The notes beneath the pieces are model-generated. The model worked only from the letters and a program-made list of their open reading frames with translations, searched no databases and was not told where the DNA came from. A DNA stretch of 64,000 nt from the NCBI GenBank assembly GCA_031262485.1, contig JAISHO010000033.1, forward strand, positions 1-64,000, read 5' to 3'. This document shows, piece by piece, positions 27,361-36,738 of the stretch. How positions within the stretch are numbered: the stretch's first letter is position 1; the number at the start of each line of letters is the position of its first letter. A program made the position numbers and the translations under genes. Origin of the DNA: Propionibacteriaceae bacterium (GTDB taxonomy: Bacteria > Actinomycetota > Actinomycetes > Propionibacteriales > Propionibacteriaceae).

Positions 27361-28431
27361 TCACTTCTCCGTCGGCGGGACGTAGGTGTAGTTGTTCGGA
27401 TCGAAGTCGCCGATCGTCTCGGTGTCGTAGACCGTCGTCGGGATCATGATCTCGCGCGGGACCTCTTTGCCCTCTTGGACGAATTCCTTGACGGCGTTGA
27501 GAACGTCGGTTCCCATTTGCTTCGAAGCGGTGTCGACGGTGACCGTCAACTCCCCGGCCAGGATCGAATCGCGACCATCAGCTGTGTTGTCGTAGCCGGC
27601 GATGGCGATCTGGCCGAGCTTGTTGGCCTGCTTGACGGCGGCGACGGCGCCGAGCGCCATCTCGTCATAGAGACCATAGATGAAGCCGACGTTGGGGTGG
27701 GCTTGGAGAATGTTCTCCGTCACCGTCTGGCCTTGTGCCCGCGTCCAATCGGCCTGCTGGGAGGCGACGACCTTGAGGTTGGGATGGTCGGCGATCGCGT
27801 CCATGAAACCCTCAAGACGCTGAGTGTTGACGACGCCGGGGAAGCCCTCGAGCACCGCCACCTCGACCTCCTTGCCGGCGAAGTGGTCGACAGCCCACTC
27901 ACCGATCTGGTGGGAAGCTTCGTATTGATCGAAGGTGACGCAGGTGACGTACCACGGATCGTTCTCCGAGATCGTCGACATATTGAACAGGAAGATCGGA
28001 ATTCCCTTTTCAGAGGCCGCCTCGATGTACGGCAGCATGGCGTCCTGGTCTTCCGTCGCCATGATGATGGCGTCAATGTCTTGCTGAGCCAAACCCTCAA
28101 GGATGTCTGGTTGTTCTTGAAGTGTGGCGGTGTTCGAGCTGGGCGCCTGGACGGTCAACGTCGCCCACTCTTCGCCACCGTTGGCGTCGATGCCCTCCTT
28201 GATGCCGGCCAAGACCATCTCGTACGAGGTGTTCATGACGACAGGCACATAGGCGAGATGCAACTGATCAGTTTTTGTCGTTGGCTCCATGCGGGTGCCG
28301 TCCGAGGCCGAGGTCGCCGTCGAGGCGTCCGTCGTCTCGTCGGTTCCACCCGCCTGATTCGATGTCGAGCAGCCGGCCAACAGGGCCGCGCAGAGGATCG
28401 CCGCGCCCAAGCGACGAGCAGTGGTTTTCAT
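27361..28431 (-). CDS. Sugar-binding lipoprotein (RbsB-like, periplasmic-binding family)
   Basis: A 356-residue protein with a clear lipoprotein signal (MKTTARRLGAAILCAALLAG followed by Cys at residue 21). The mature domain has the type-1 fold of ribose/galactose-binding proteins: repeated Rossmann-like lobes with IDAIIMATEDQDAM, GFPGVVNTQRLEGFMDA and AIAGYDNTADGRDSI. AAGGAGG lies 4-5 nt before the ATG. It is the first structural gene after lacI, separated from it by 269 bp that contain repeated TGCAACTTTTT elements. Confidence 0.93.
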   Translation of the reverse strand: MKTTARRLGAAILCAALLAGCSTSNQAGGTDETTDASTATSASDGTRMEPTTKTDQLHLAYVPVVMNTSYEMVLAGIKEGIDANGGEEWATLTVQAPSSNTATLQEQPDILEGLAQQDIDAIIMATEDQDAMLPYIEAASEKGIPIFLFNMSTISENDPWYVTCVTFDQYEASHQIGEWAVDHFAGKEVEVAVLEGFPGVVNTQRLEGFMDAIADHPNLKVVASQQADWTRAQGQTVTENILQAHPNVGFIYGLYDEMALGAVAAVKQANKLGQIAIAGYDNTADGRDSILAGELTVTVDTASKQMGTDVLNAVKEFVQEGKEVPREIMIPTTVYDTETIGDFDPNNYTYVPPTEK

Positions 28432-28500
28432 GATGCCTCCTTGGATCGGGTACCACCCTGGTCGCTCCAGTGTGTGCGGGCGGACGACCGCATCAGAAAA

Positions 28501-28549
28501 AGTTGCATTCGGTTGGATGGACGTTCGTGCAACTAATCAAAAAGTTGCA
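28501..28549. promoter_or_regulatory. Likely LacI operator cluster upstream of the sugar-binding protein gene
   Basis: Three copies of one heptamer are present: AGTTGCA at 28501-28507, its reverse complement TGCAACT at 28528-28534, and AGTTGCA at 28543-28549. The second and third form a dyad with an 8-bp spacer. On the transcribed strand TGCAACTTTTT occurs twice, 42 bp apart, about four helical turns. It lies 70-118 bp before the binding-protein ATG, just downstream of lacI. Confidence 0.6.
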
Positions 28550-28700
28550 GCATCGTTATCGCGGCGTGATCAACCGGGAACGACGGCGCCCCTGACCGGC
28601 TCGGGATTGCACCCATAGGACGCTCCGCCCGGACTCGACGGCGAGGCGAACGGTTCCGACACCACAGTTGGCCCCGTGCCCGCGCACCAGTCCGAAGCGC

Positions 28701-29723
28701 TCACCGCAGCGTGTCCCGCCGACGCCTCGGACCGGCCGACTCACGGATCTTGAGCTGAACGGGCATGACGATCGGCGCGTCGGTGCGCATCGTCCCCCCG
28801 TCGATGACACCGATGAGGTTGCGGACCGCCGCCATGCCGAGTTGCCGACCGGGCACCGCGATCGTCGTCAACCGGGGGGTGACAAGGCGGGCGGCCAGGA
28901 TGTCGTCGACACCGACGACGGAGACGTCCTCGGGGATGCGGATGCCCGCCGCCATGAGCCCGTGCATGACCCCGATCGCCTCCATGTCGTTGTGGGCGAT
29001 GATGGCGGTCGGCGGATGGTCGATGAGTTGGCGCGAGGCGGCCATGCCGTCCTCGAAAGTGGGCAAGAAGGGCCCGATCCGTTGGACAGAGTGCCCCGCC
29101 CGGGCGCTGGCGTCGCGGATCGCCCGGTAACGCATCTGATCGGCCCAGGAGGCCTCCGGCCCGGCGACGTACGTGATCGAGGTATGGCCCCAGTCGTGCA
29201 ACATCGACACCGCCGCCTCGACGCCGTAAGCGTTGTCCGGGACGATCGACGGGAGCCCAGGCAGCACCCGCGAGACAACAACGGCAGGAATATGTTGTGC
29301 CACAAGGCGGAGGCCGGCGTCCGTCATCCGCGAGCTGGCGATGACGAGGCCGTCGACGATGTCGAGGAGACGTTCGAGTTCGGCTTTCTCGCGCTGCGAC
29401 GACTCGCGGAAATCAGCCAAGACGAGCTCGTACCCGGCATGGGCGACGGCGATCTGGGCGCCGTGGACCAACTGAGCGTAGAAGGGGTTGGAGAGGTCGG
29501 CGATCGTGATGCCGATGAGCCGGGTCGCCGTCCGCGCCCGGGCGGCGGGCGAGGCGCCCTTGCCTTGATACCCGACCTCGGCGGCGGCCGCGCGGATGCG
29601 CTCAGCGGTGGCCGGGGCGACGCGCGAGGGCCGCGAGAAGGCGCGCGAGACCGTCGACGGTGAGACGCCGGCGGCCGAGGCGACGTCGTAGATCGTCGGG
29701 GCGCCGCTCTTCGTGCGGGTCAT
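28701..29723 (-). CDS. LacI family transcriptional regulator
   Basis: A 340-residue protein from ATG 29723; the frame is open further upstream, but the HTH begins a few residues after this ATG. The N-terminal HTH and hinge read PTIYDVASAAGVSPSTVSRAF, with the hinge helix in the next 40 residues. The rest is a sugar-binding type-1 periplasmic-like domain (VVGVDDILAARLVTPRLTTI). It probably represses the sugar ABC and lactonase operon immediately downstream on the same strand, binding the TGCAACT elements in the intervening gap. Confidence 0.92.
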   Translation of the reverse strand: MTRTKSGAPTIYDVASAAGVSPSTVSRAFSRPSRVAPATAERIRAAAAEVGYQGKGASPAARARTATRLIGITIADLSNPFYAQLVHGAQIAVAHAGYELVLADFRESSQREKAELERLLDIVDGLVIASSRMTDAGLRLVAQHIPAVVVSRVLPGLPSIVPDNAYGVEAAVSMLHDWGHTSITYVAGPEASWADQMRYRAIRDASARAGHSVQRIGPFLPTFEDGMAASRQLIDHPPTAIIAHNDMEAIGVMHGLMAAGIRIPEDVSVVGVDDILAARLVTPRLTTIAVPGRQLGMAAVRNLIGVIDGGTMRTDAPIVMPVQLKIRESAGPRRRRDTLR

Positions 29724-29934
29724 GACGCCAGAATAAGAGGTCGCCCGAACCGCGTGCCGTCGCCCGGCCACCGAGCCCAGCCCCTTTCGTCTCACATCAT
29801 GAGAAAACTTTGCCCGTATCGCGGAGTTGCGACCATAGTGAGGCTGTTGACGAGACGCATCTATAGGCCTGCGCCGCATCCGGTGGCACAATCGGCCCGC
29901 TCCGTTAGACATCCCCTCGATCAAGGAGATCACG

Positions 29935-31614
29935 ATGACGACCCGCGCGATCGACGACAGCGCCACCACACCACCAATTGACCTTGTTCCTTCCCGGGCC
30001 CTCAAGCGGAGAGGCCGCCGCGTCGGCGCGTTCACGGCGCTGGCCCTAGCCGGCTCCCTCGCCCTGGCCGGGTGCGGCGCCGGGCGGACCGACGATCCCG
30101 CCACCGGCGAGAGCGACGGCGGGGACTCCTCCTCGGCCGCGTCGATCATCGTCGGCACGACCGACAAGTTGACCGCCCTCGACCCGGCCGGCAACTACGA
30201 CAATGGCTCGTACACCGTGGAGATCCAGGTCTTCCAGTTCCTCTACGGCTTCAAGCCGGGCGAGGTCGCCCCGCAGCCCGACGTCGCCGAATCGTGCGAC
30301 TACGCCGAGCCGACCGTCTTCCGCTGCACCGTCAAAGAAGGGCTCAAGTTCGCCAACGGCCACGACTTGACGGCCTCCGACGTCGCCTTCAGCTTCACCC
30401 GCCAGCTCACCATCAACGACGCCAACGGCCCGGCTTCGTTGCTGGCGAACCTCGATTCGGTCGAAGCGACGGACGATGTGACGGTCGACTTCCACCTCAA
30501 GAACGCCAACGACCAGACCTTCCTTCAGATCCTCGCCACCCCGGCCGGCCCCATCGTCGACGAGGAAGTCTTCTCCGCCACCGCGCTGACATCCGGTGAC
30601 GACATCGTCGCCGGCAACGCCTTCTCCGGCCCGTACACGATCACGAACTTCCAGGCCAACGACACCATCTCCTTCACGCCGTACGCGGATTACATCGGCG
30701 TCCAGGACCCGGTCGCCAACGGCGGCGTCACGCTCAAGACGTATGAAGAGGGCACGAACCTCTCGCTCGCCATCACCAACGGCGACATCGACGTGGCCTA
30801 CCGTTCCCTCACCCCGACCGACATCGACACGCTCAAGCAGAACAGCGACGTCGTCGTCCACGAAGGCCCCGGCGGCGAGATCCGCTACATCAACTTCAAC
30901 TTCAACACGATGCCGGGCGACACCCCCGAGCAGAAGTTCGCCGTCCGCCAGGCGATCGCCTCCCTCGTCGACCGCGACGCCCTCTCGACCCAGGTTTACA
31001 AGGGCCTTTACACCCCCCTGTGCTCCTACGTGCCGGACGGGCAAGACGGCGCCACGTCGGCGGTGTGCGACACCTACCCGCTCGACGAAGCGGCGGCCGC
31101 GAAGTACCTGGCCGACGCCGGCGTCGCCACGCCCGTCACCCTCGCCCTCCAATACAACCCGGACCACTACGGCGACTCCTCCGACCAGGAATACGCCCTC
31201 ATCAAGTCGCAGTTGGAGGCGAGCGGCCTGTTCGCCGTGCAGCTCCAAGCCACCGAATGGGTCTCCTACCAGGAGGAACGGATCAAGGACACCTACCCGG
31301 CCTACCAGTTCGGCTGGTTCCCCGACTTCCCCGATCCGGACAACTACATCTCGCCGTTCTTCGTTGAGAACTCGATGTTGCAGAACCACTTCTCCTCCCC
31401 GGAGATCCAGGCCCTCATCACCGCCGAGGTGACGGAGTCCGACCACGACGCCCGTATGAAGATCATCGAGCAGATCCAACTCGAGCTGGCTCAGAAGTAT
31501 CTGCCGACGCTGCCGCTCCTGCAAGGCACGTCGATCGCCGTCTCGCGCGCCGACGTCGACGGGGTCGTCCTCGACGCCTCCTTCCAGTTCCGCTATTCGA
31601 CGCTCAGCAAGTGA
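29935..31614 (+). CDS. Peptide/nickel-type ABC transporter substrate-binding lipoprotein (DppA/OppA family)
   Basis: A 559-residue family-5 solute-binding protein. The lipobox LAGC falls at about residue 48, later than usual, because a 25-30 residue polar stretch precedes the hydrophobic core; a later start may be used, although AAGGAG sits before this ATG. The mature protein has typical VEIQVFQFLYGFKPGE and FANGHDLTASDVAFSFTRQL segments and a C-terminal YLPTLPLLQGTSIAVSR. It starts an operon with two permeases and a double ATPase. Confidence 0.93.
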   Translation: MTTRAIDDSATTPPIDLVPSRALKRRGRRVGAFTALALAGSLALAGCGAGRTDDPATGESDGGDSSSAASIIVGTTDKLTALDPAGNYDNGSYTVEIQVFQFLYGFKPGEVAPQPDVAESCDYAEPTVFRCTVKEGLKFANGHDLTASDVAFSFTRQLTINDANGPASLLANLDSVEATDDVTVDFHLKNANDQTFLQILATPAGPIVDEEVFSATALTSGDDIVAGNAFSGPYTITNFQANDTISFTPYADYIGVQDPVANGGVTLKTYEEGTNLSLAITNGDIDVAYRSLTPTDIDTLKQNSDVVVHEGPGGEIRYINFNFNTMPGDTPEQKFAVRQAIASLVDRDALSTQVYKGLYTPLCSYVPDGQDGATSAVCDTYPLDEAAAAKYLADAGVATPVTLALQYNPDHYGDSSDQEYALIKSQLEASGLFAVQLQATEWVSYQEERIKDTYPAYQFGWFPDFPDPDNYISPFFVENSMLQNHFSSPEIQALITAEVTESDHDARMKIIEQIQLELAQKYLPTLPLLQGTSIAVSRADVDGVVLDASFQFRYSTLSK

Positions 31615-32816
31615 GTTCGTCACCCGAGAACATGGCCGGCGCCGGGGCAGGGGAGAAATCCTCCGCCACCGGCGCCGCAGCCGTCTCATCGGTCAACAAT
31701 GAGGAATCAAACTCGTCTATGGTGACGACGACGGTGAGCCGAGAGACGGACGGGAAACCGGGCAAGCCACGCCGCCAGCGCACCGACCGGGGCGCCCTCC
31801 TGCGTTATCTCGGCCTGCGCCTCGTCCTCATCATTCCGACGGTGTGGATCCTCGTCACCGTCGTCTTCTTTCTCATGCGGTTGACGGGCGACCCCATCAC
31901 CGCCGCGCTCGGCGCCAAGGTCACCCCCGAGGAATTGGCCGCCCGCAAGGCCGCAGCCGGTTACGACCGTCCCCTCCTCGTCCAATACGGCGAGTACCTC
32001 TGGGGCATCCTCCACGGCGACTTCGGCACCTCGACGACGCTCGGCAACCGGCCCATCTCCGACATCCTCGTCACCTACGGACCGGCCACCCTCGAGTTGG
32101 GCTTCTGGGCGCTCATCGTCGCCTTCGCCGTCGGCATCCCCCTGGGCCGCTTGGCCGCGCGGCACTACAACCGGCTGGCCGACGTGCTCATCCGCTCCTT
32201 CGCCGTGCTCTTCTACGCCGCCCCCGTCTTCTTCGTCGCCCTCCTCCTCAAACTCGTCTTCGCCCAAGGCCTCGGCTGGCTGCCGACCTCGGGGCGAGCC
32301 TCGATCCCCGTGCAAACCGTGCTGGAGACCCGCGTCTCGCCGGACACGAACATTTACATCATCAACGCGATCCTTTACGGCGACCCGGCCTATATCGTCG
32401 ACGTGTTGAAGCACGCCATCCTCCCGGCGCTCGCCCTCGGCCTGCTGACGGCCGGCGTGTTCATCCGCCTCGTCCGCATCAACCTGCTTCAGACCTTGCG
32501 GGCCGACTACGTCACCGCCGCCCGGGCCCGTGGCGTCAAAGAGAGCGCTGTCGTGAGCAAGCACGCCTTCCGCAACGCGCTCATCCCCGTCGTGACGGTC
32601 ATGGGCATGCAGATCGCCCTCATGCTCGGCGGCGCCATCCTCACGGAGACCTCTTTCGAATGGCAGGGCCTCGGCTACTGGCTAGCGAAATACTTGACGG
32701 CTAGGGACTTCGTCGCCGTCCAGGGGATCGTCACGTTCATCGCGTTGGTCGTGGCGGTGGCCTCGTTCGTCATCGACGCCGTCAACGCGCTCGTCGACCC
32801 GAGGGTGAGGTACTGA
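31611..32816 (+). CDS. Peptide ABC transporter permease (DppB type)
   Basis: 401 residues from GTG 31611, overlapping the preceding stop by 4 nt. Later starts (31632, 31719) would shorten a long polar N-terminus of about 65 residues. Six transmembrane helices follow, with the N-terminal LGLRLVLIIPTVWILVTVVFFLMRL and the EAA-like loop YVTAARARGVKESAVVSKHAFRN in two parts. It pairs with the next permease. Confidence 0.92.
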   Translation: MSSSPENMAGAGAGEKSSATGAAAVSSVNNEESNSSMVTTTVSRETDGKPGKPRRQRTDRGALLRYLGLRLVLIIPTVWILVTVVFFLMRLTGDPITAALGAKVTPEELAARKAAAGYDRPLLVQYGEYLWGILHGDFGTSTTLGNRPISDILVTYGPATLELGFWALIVAFAVGIPLGRLAARHYNRLADVLIRSFAVLFYAAPVFFVALLLKLVFAQGLGWLPTSGRASIPVQTVLETRVSPDTNIYIINAILYGDPAYIVDVLKHAILPALALGLLTAGVFIRLVRINLLQTLRADYVTAARARGVKESAVVSKHAFRNALIPVVTVMGMQIALMLGGAILTETSFEWQGLGYWLAKYLTARDFVAVQGIVTFIALVVAVASFVIDAVNALVDPRVRY

Positions 32817-32817
32817 G

Positions 32818-34161
32818 ATGGCCCACGATCCCACCCGCGCCTCCCGCAGCGACGCCCCGAAACAGGGAACGACGACGGTGACCACCACGCCCGCACTGGC
32901 TGCGACCGCGACGCCCGCGCCGGAATTCCAGAACCGGGCCCGCTTCACGGTTCCCGGACTCGCCCTCCTGCGCTCGACCCATGGGTTGCAACGCGGCATG
33001 CTGCTGACGGGGATCGTCCTTGTCGGCCTCTTCATCGTCGTCGGGCTGTTCGCCCCGCTCATCGCGCCCTACGGGTTCGCCGAGATCTTCGACACCCAGC
33101 AGCCCCCCTCGCGCGACCACTGGCTCGGCACGACCGTCGGCGGCTACGACGTCTTCTCCCGAATCGTCTTCGGGGCGCGCACCGCCATCGAGGTGATCGT
33201 GCTGGCCTGCCTGCTCTCGACTGTCATCGGCGTGCCGTTGGGCCTTGTCTCCGGGTATCTCGGCGGCTGGCTCGATCGTGTCCTCGTCCTCGTCATGGAC
33301 GCTTTGTACGCCTTCCCGTCGCTCCTGCTCGCCATCGTCGTCTCGATCATGGTCTCGGGCGGATCCTCGGGCGTCTTCTCCGGCATCATGGCGGCGGCGT
33401 TGTCGATCACCGTCGTGTTCATTCCGCAGTATTTCCGCGTCACCCGCAACGCGACGATCCAGGTCAAAGCCGAGCCCTACGTCGACGCCGCGCGCGTCAT
33501 GGGCGCGAAACCGGGGCGGATCATGTTCCGCCATGTGTTGACGAATGTGTCCCAGTCGATCCCCGTCATCATGACGTTGAACGCCTCCGAGTCGATTCTC
33601 ACGCTCGCCTCGCTCGGGTTCCTCGGCTTCGGCATCGAACCGACCTCGGCCGCCGAATGGGGCTACGACCTCAACAAGGCGATGAGCGACACCCTCAACG
33701 GGATTTGGTGGACGGGCATCTTCCCCGGCATCGCCATCGTCCTCATCGTCACCGGCGTCACCCTCATCGGCGAATCCCTCAACGACGTCCTCAACCCGCT
33801 CCTGCGCACCCGCGGCGGCACGACGACAGCCGACGAGGAGGAGCTCGACGCCGTCGTCTCGGCCACCGCGATCACCGCCCCGGTCTTCGACGAGAACGAA
33901 CTCGACGACCTGGCCGCGCTCGTCGAGCGGGAGCCCATCGTCCCCTTCGACCCGAGCCCGTGCTCGCCCGACTCGCCCTTGGTCGCCAAGACGATCTCGC
34001 CGTCGACGGCGTCAGCCAGCGAGCCGATCACGTCTCCCGGACACGACGATCCAGGATCCACGACGATCACGCCTCATGGGCAGGTGTCGGCTCCAAGGAC
34101 GACCGAATCTGCTCGACCAGACGAGCCGGAAACGCCGAACGCAACGGAGGAGCGGGCATGA
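32818..34161 (+). CDS. Peptide ABC transporter permease (DppC type)
   Basis: 447 residues, starting 1 bp after the dppB-type stop. After a 60-residue polar N-terminus there are six transmembrane helices and the EAA loop YVDAARVMGAKPGRIMFRHV. An unusually long acidic/Ser-Pro tail of about 110 residues follows the last helix and is not needed for transport. It would form the heterodimeric channel with the previous protein. Confidence 0.9.
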   Translation: MAHDPTRASRSDAPKQGTTTVTTTPALAATATPAPEFQNRARFTVPGLALLRSTHGLQRGMLLTGIVLVGLFIVVGLFAPLIAPYGFAEIFDTQQPPSRDHWLGTTVGGYDVFSRIVFGARTAIEVIVLACLLSTVIGVPLGLVSGYLGGWLDRVLVLVMDALYAFPSLLLAIVVSIMVSGGSSGVFSGIMAAALSITVVFIPQYFRVTRNATIQVKAEPYVDAARVMGAKPGRIMFRHVLTNVSQSIPVIMTLNASESILTLASLGFLGFGIEPTSAAEWGYDLNKAMSDTLNGIWWTGIFPGIAIVLIVTGVTLIGESLNDVLNPLLRTRGGTTTADEEELDAVVSATAITAPVFDENELDDLAALVEREPIVPFDPSPCSPDSPLVAKTISPSTASASEPITSPGHDDPGSTTITPHGQVSAPRTTESARPDEPETPNATEERA

Positions 34162-35894
34162 GCGAGACTCCCACGACCGCTGCCCCCCTCCCCACCGGCG
34201 CCATGAAATCACCTAGCCACAGCGCTCCTTCCAGGGCTGCCGTAGCACCGCGGAGATTGCTGCGGGTCGAGAACCTCCACGTCTCGTTCCGGACGGACGG
34301 AGCGCCCGTGCAAGCGGTGCGCGGCATCACCTACGACATCGCCCCCGGGGAGACCCTGGCGATCGTCGGGGAATCCGGCTCGGGCAAGACGGTCGGCTCG
34401 CGCGCCATGATCGGATTGCTGCCGGGGACGGCGACGGTCGAGGGCTCGGCCGCACTCGACGGCGAGGAGTTGATCGGGCTCAAGGGCGAGGCGATCCGAC
34501 GAGTCCGCGGCGACCGGATCGCGATGATCTTCCAGGAGCCGTCGACGGCGCTCGACCCCGTCCGCACCGTCGGCTGGCAAATCGAGGAGGCCCTGCGCGT
34601 CCACCACCCACGCATGTCGCACAAGGAAGCGCACGCGCGGGCCGTCGAACTCATGGACCTCGTCGGCATCCCCGAGCCGCACATTCGTGTGCGGTCGTAT
34701 CCCCACCAGCTCTCCGGTGGGCAGAAGCAACGCGTCATGATCGCCATGGCGATCTCGTGCGACCCGGAAGTCATCATCGCCGACGAGCCGACGACCGCGC
34801 TCGACGTCACCGTCCAAGCCCAAATTCTTGATTTGTTGCGCGACCTGCGCGACCGTCTCGGCACCGCCATCATCCTCATCACCCACAACATGGGCGTCGT
34901 GGCGGATCTAGCCGACCGCGTCGCCGTCATGTATCGCGGCGAGATCGTCGAACAGGGGACAGCCGCCGACATCTTCGCCCGACCCCGGCACCGCTACACC
35001 CGCCACCTGCTCGCCGCCGTGCCCCACCTCGGGCGGCCCCGCCCGGCCTCGATGGAGACGCCCGCCCCGCCGGTGGGCGGGAAACCTGTCATGGTCGTCG
35101 AGGAGTTGGGGGTCGACTTCCCCGGCCGCCTCGGCGCCAAACCCGTCCACGCCGTCGACGGCGTCAGCTTGACGGTCAACGAGCATGAGATCGTCGCCCT
35201 CGTCGGTGAGTCCGGCTCCGGCAAGACGACCTTGGGGCGCGCCACCGTCGGCCTGGCGCCGATCAGCCGCGGCCGCGTCTCCGTCCTCGACGCCGACGTC
35301 GCCAAGGTCAAAGGCAAGGCGTTACGCGACTTCCGCCAGCGCGTCGGCTTCGTCTTCCAAGACCCGGCCGCCTCGCTCAACCCGCGCATGAGCGTGGGAG
35401 CGTGCGTCTCCGAGCCGATGCGCGTCCACGGCGAAGGCACCGAGGCCGAACGCCACGAGCGGGTCCGCCGCCTCCTCGACGCCGTCGAGCTGCCCGGCGC
35501 CTACGCCGAGCGCTACCCCCACGAGCTCTCCGGCGGGCAACGCCAGCGCGTCTCCCTGGCCCGCGCGCTCGTCATGAGCCCCGACTTCGTCGTCGCCGAC
35601 GAGCCCACCTCCGCCCTCGACGTCTCCGTCCAAGCCAAGGTGCTCGAAGTCTTCGTCCGCCTCCAACACGAGATGGGCTTCGCCTGCCTCTTCATCACCC
35701 ACGACCTCGCCGTCGTCGACCTGCTGGCCGACCGCATCGCCGTCATGCGCTCCGGCCGCCTCGTCGAACTGGGCGACCGTGAGCAAGTCCTCCGTCAGCC
35801 GAAGGAGCAATACACCCGCGACCTCATCGCCGCCGTGCCCGTGCCCGACCCGGCCGAGCAAGCGCAAAAGCGGGCGCTGCGGCAGGCGAACTGA
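34158..35894 (+). CDS. Peptide ABC transporter fused double ATP-binding protein (DppD-DppF type)
   Basis: 578 residues from ATG 34158, overlapping the previous stop (ATGA) and preceded by GGAGGAG. Two complete ABC domains are fused. The first has Walker A GESGSGKT, signature LSGGQKQRV and Walker B VIIADEPTTALD. The second (from about residue 310) has GESGSGKT, LSGGQRQRV and FVVADEPTSALD. Each ends with the oligopeptide-transporter C-terminal extension. It supplies both ATPase halves for peptide import. Confidence 0.95.
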   Translation: MSETPTTAAPLPTGAMKSPSHSAPSRAAVAPRRLLRVENLHVSFRTDGAPVQAVRGITYDIAPGETLAIVGESGSGKTVGSRAMIGLLPGTATVEGSAALDGEELIGLKGEAIRRVRGDRIAMIFQEPSTALDPVRTVGWQIEEALRVHHPRMSHKEAHARAVELMDLVGIPEPHIRVRSYPHQLSGGQKQRVMIAMAISCDPEVIIADEPTTALDVTVQAQILDLLRDLRDRLGTAIILITHNMGVVADLADRVAVMYRGEIVEQGTAADIFARPRHRYTRHLLAAVPHLGRPRPASMETPAPPVGGKPVMVVEELGVDFPGRLGAKPVHAVDGVSLTVNEHEIVALVGESGSGKTTLGRATVGLAPISRGRVSVLDADVAKVKGKALRDFRQRVGFVFQDPAASLNPRMSVGACVSEPMRVHGEGTEAERHERVRRLLDAVELPGAYAERYPHELSGGQRQRVSLARALVMSPDFVVADEPTSALDVSVQAKVLEVFVRLQHEMGFACLFITHDLAVVDLLADRIAVMRSGRLVELGDREQVLRQPKEQYTRDLIAAVPVPDPAEQAQKRALRQAN

Positions 35895-35912
35895 CCAAAG
35901 GCATTCACCAAC

Positions 35913-36179
35913 TCACTGATATACCCGAGAACGATGATCAACCTGGATGACCCAAATGATCAACTTGTCATGCTCAAGGGTGTAAATGACACGATAATCG
36001 CCCACGCGCAGACGACGCCGATCAGGGGTCGAGACGAGAGCAGTCGTCGAGTATCCGAAGGGATCGGCCTCGAGTTCGGAGAGCTTCGCGAGGATGCGCA
36101 ACGCCATCGGCTTGGGGATCTGACGCAGTTCGTCTCTCGCCTCTGGCCGGAAGACTGTGCGCCATTTCTGCTCACTCAT
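35913..36179 (-). CDS. RelE/ParE-type toxin
   Basis: 88 residues from ATG 36179 (a GTG at 36197 is also in frame). The RelE fold is shown by VFRPEARDELRQIPKPMALRILAKL, then a RRLRVGDYRVIYTLEHDKLIIWVIQVDHR close holding the basic RNase residues. RelE toxins cleave mRNA on ribosomes. It overlaps the antitoxin gene by 8 nt. It converges with the peptide-transporter ATPase gene, with 18 bp between stops. Confidence 0.85.
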   Translation of the reverse strand: MSEQKWRTVFRPEARDELRQIPKPMALRILAKLSELEADPFGYSTTALVSTPDRRRLRVGDYRVIYTLEHDKLIIWVIQVDHRSRVYQ

Positions 36180-36435
36180 CGCGGGCGAGCGTCTCACGCA
36201 TCACATCTTCCAAAGGGATCCCTGGGCGAGAATCGGCCATCCGGGCGTCGATGATGGCGTTGATCTCGCCCTCCTCCCAGGCGCGATAGCGGCGATACTC
36301 GTCAATAGAGACGACGGCGGCAACCTCCTTGCCGCGCCGTGTGATGACGGTCGGCTGGTCAGCGACCGCTTGGTCAACGACATCCCCCAAGTGTTCCCGA
36401 ACGCGAGCGATCGGGGCTGACAGAAGTGCACTCAT
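36172..36435 (-). CDS. Phd/YefM-type antitoxin
   Basis: 87 residues with the Phd/YefM DNA-binding N-terminus (IARVREHLGDVVDQAVADQPTVITRRGKEVAAVVSIDEYRR region) and an acidic helical C-terminus that would bind and block the RelE-type toxin. It is first in the pair, and the complex should repress its own promoter in the 95 bp upstream. The DNA here is lower in GC than the transporter operon beside it, as is common for acquired toxin-antitoxin modules. Confidence 0.85.
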   Translation of the reverse strand: MSALLSAPIARVREHLGDVVDQAVADQPTVITRRGKEVAAVVSIDEYRRYRAWEEGEINAIIDARMADSRPGIPLEDVMRETLARDE

Positions 36436-36529
36436 GTACGAATTGTACCACTCGTACCTAGAATCGCCTTGCCGTCATCTTTTCTCCGGTGCCGCAGGTC
36501 TCTCCTTGTGGTCCGCGAGAACGGCTATC

Positions 36530-36736
36530 GTGACCAAAGTGAAGGAAACAGAGCCAAAAGTTGATCTCCAGTGGGATGAGGAAGCCGGCGTCTGGATAGC
36601 CACGAGCGAATCAGTCCCCGGGCTTGTACTCGAAGATGAATCACGTGATGTTCTTCAAGAGCGTGTTTATCTTGCAATTCCTGAGCTTCTTGAACTCAAT
36701 AGCACCGCAACACACATGAAGACGCCAGTTACGTAA
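36530..36736 (+). CDS. DUF1902 / HicB-like small protein
   Basis: 68 residues from GTG 36530. The core VDLQWDEEAGVWIATSESVPGLVLEDESRDVL is typical of DUF1902, a half-sized HicB-like domain, followed by AIPELLELN. DUF1902 genes often precede a HicA-type RNA-binding toxin. Here the gene ends 2 bp from the converging stop of the giant surface protein, leaving no room for a toxin. It is either an orphan antitoxin or a remnant. Confidence 0.6.
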   Translation: MTKVKETEPKVDLQWDEEAGVWIATSESVPGLVLEDESRDVLQERVYLAIPELLELNSTATHMKTPVT

Positions 36737-36738
36737 TC

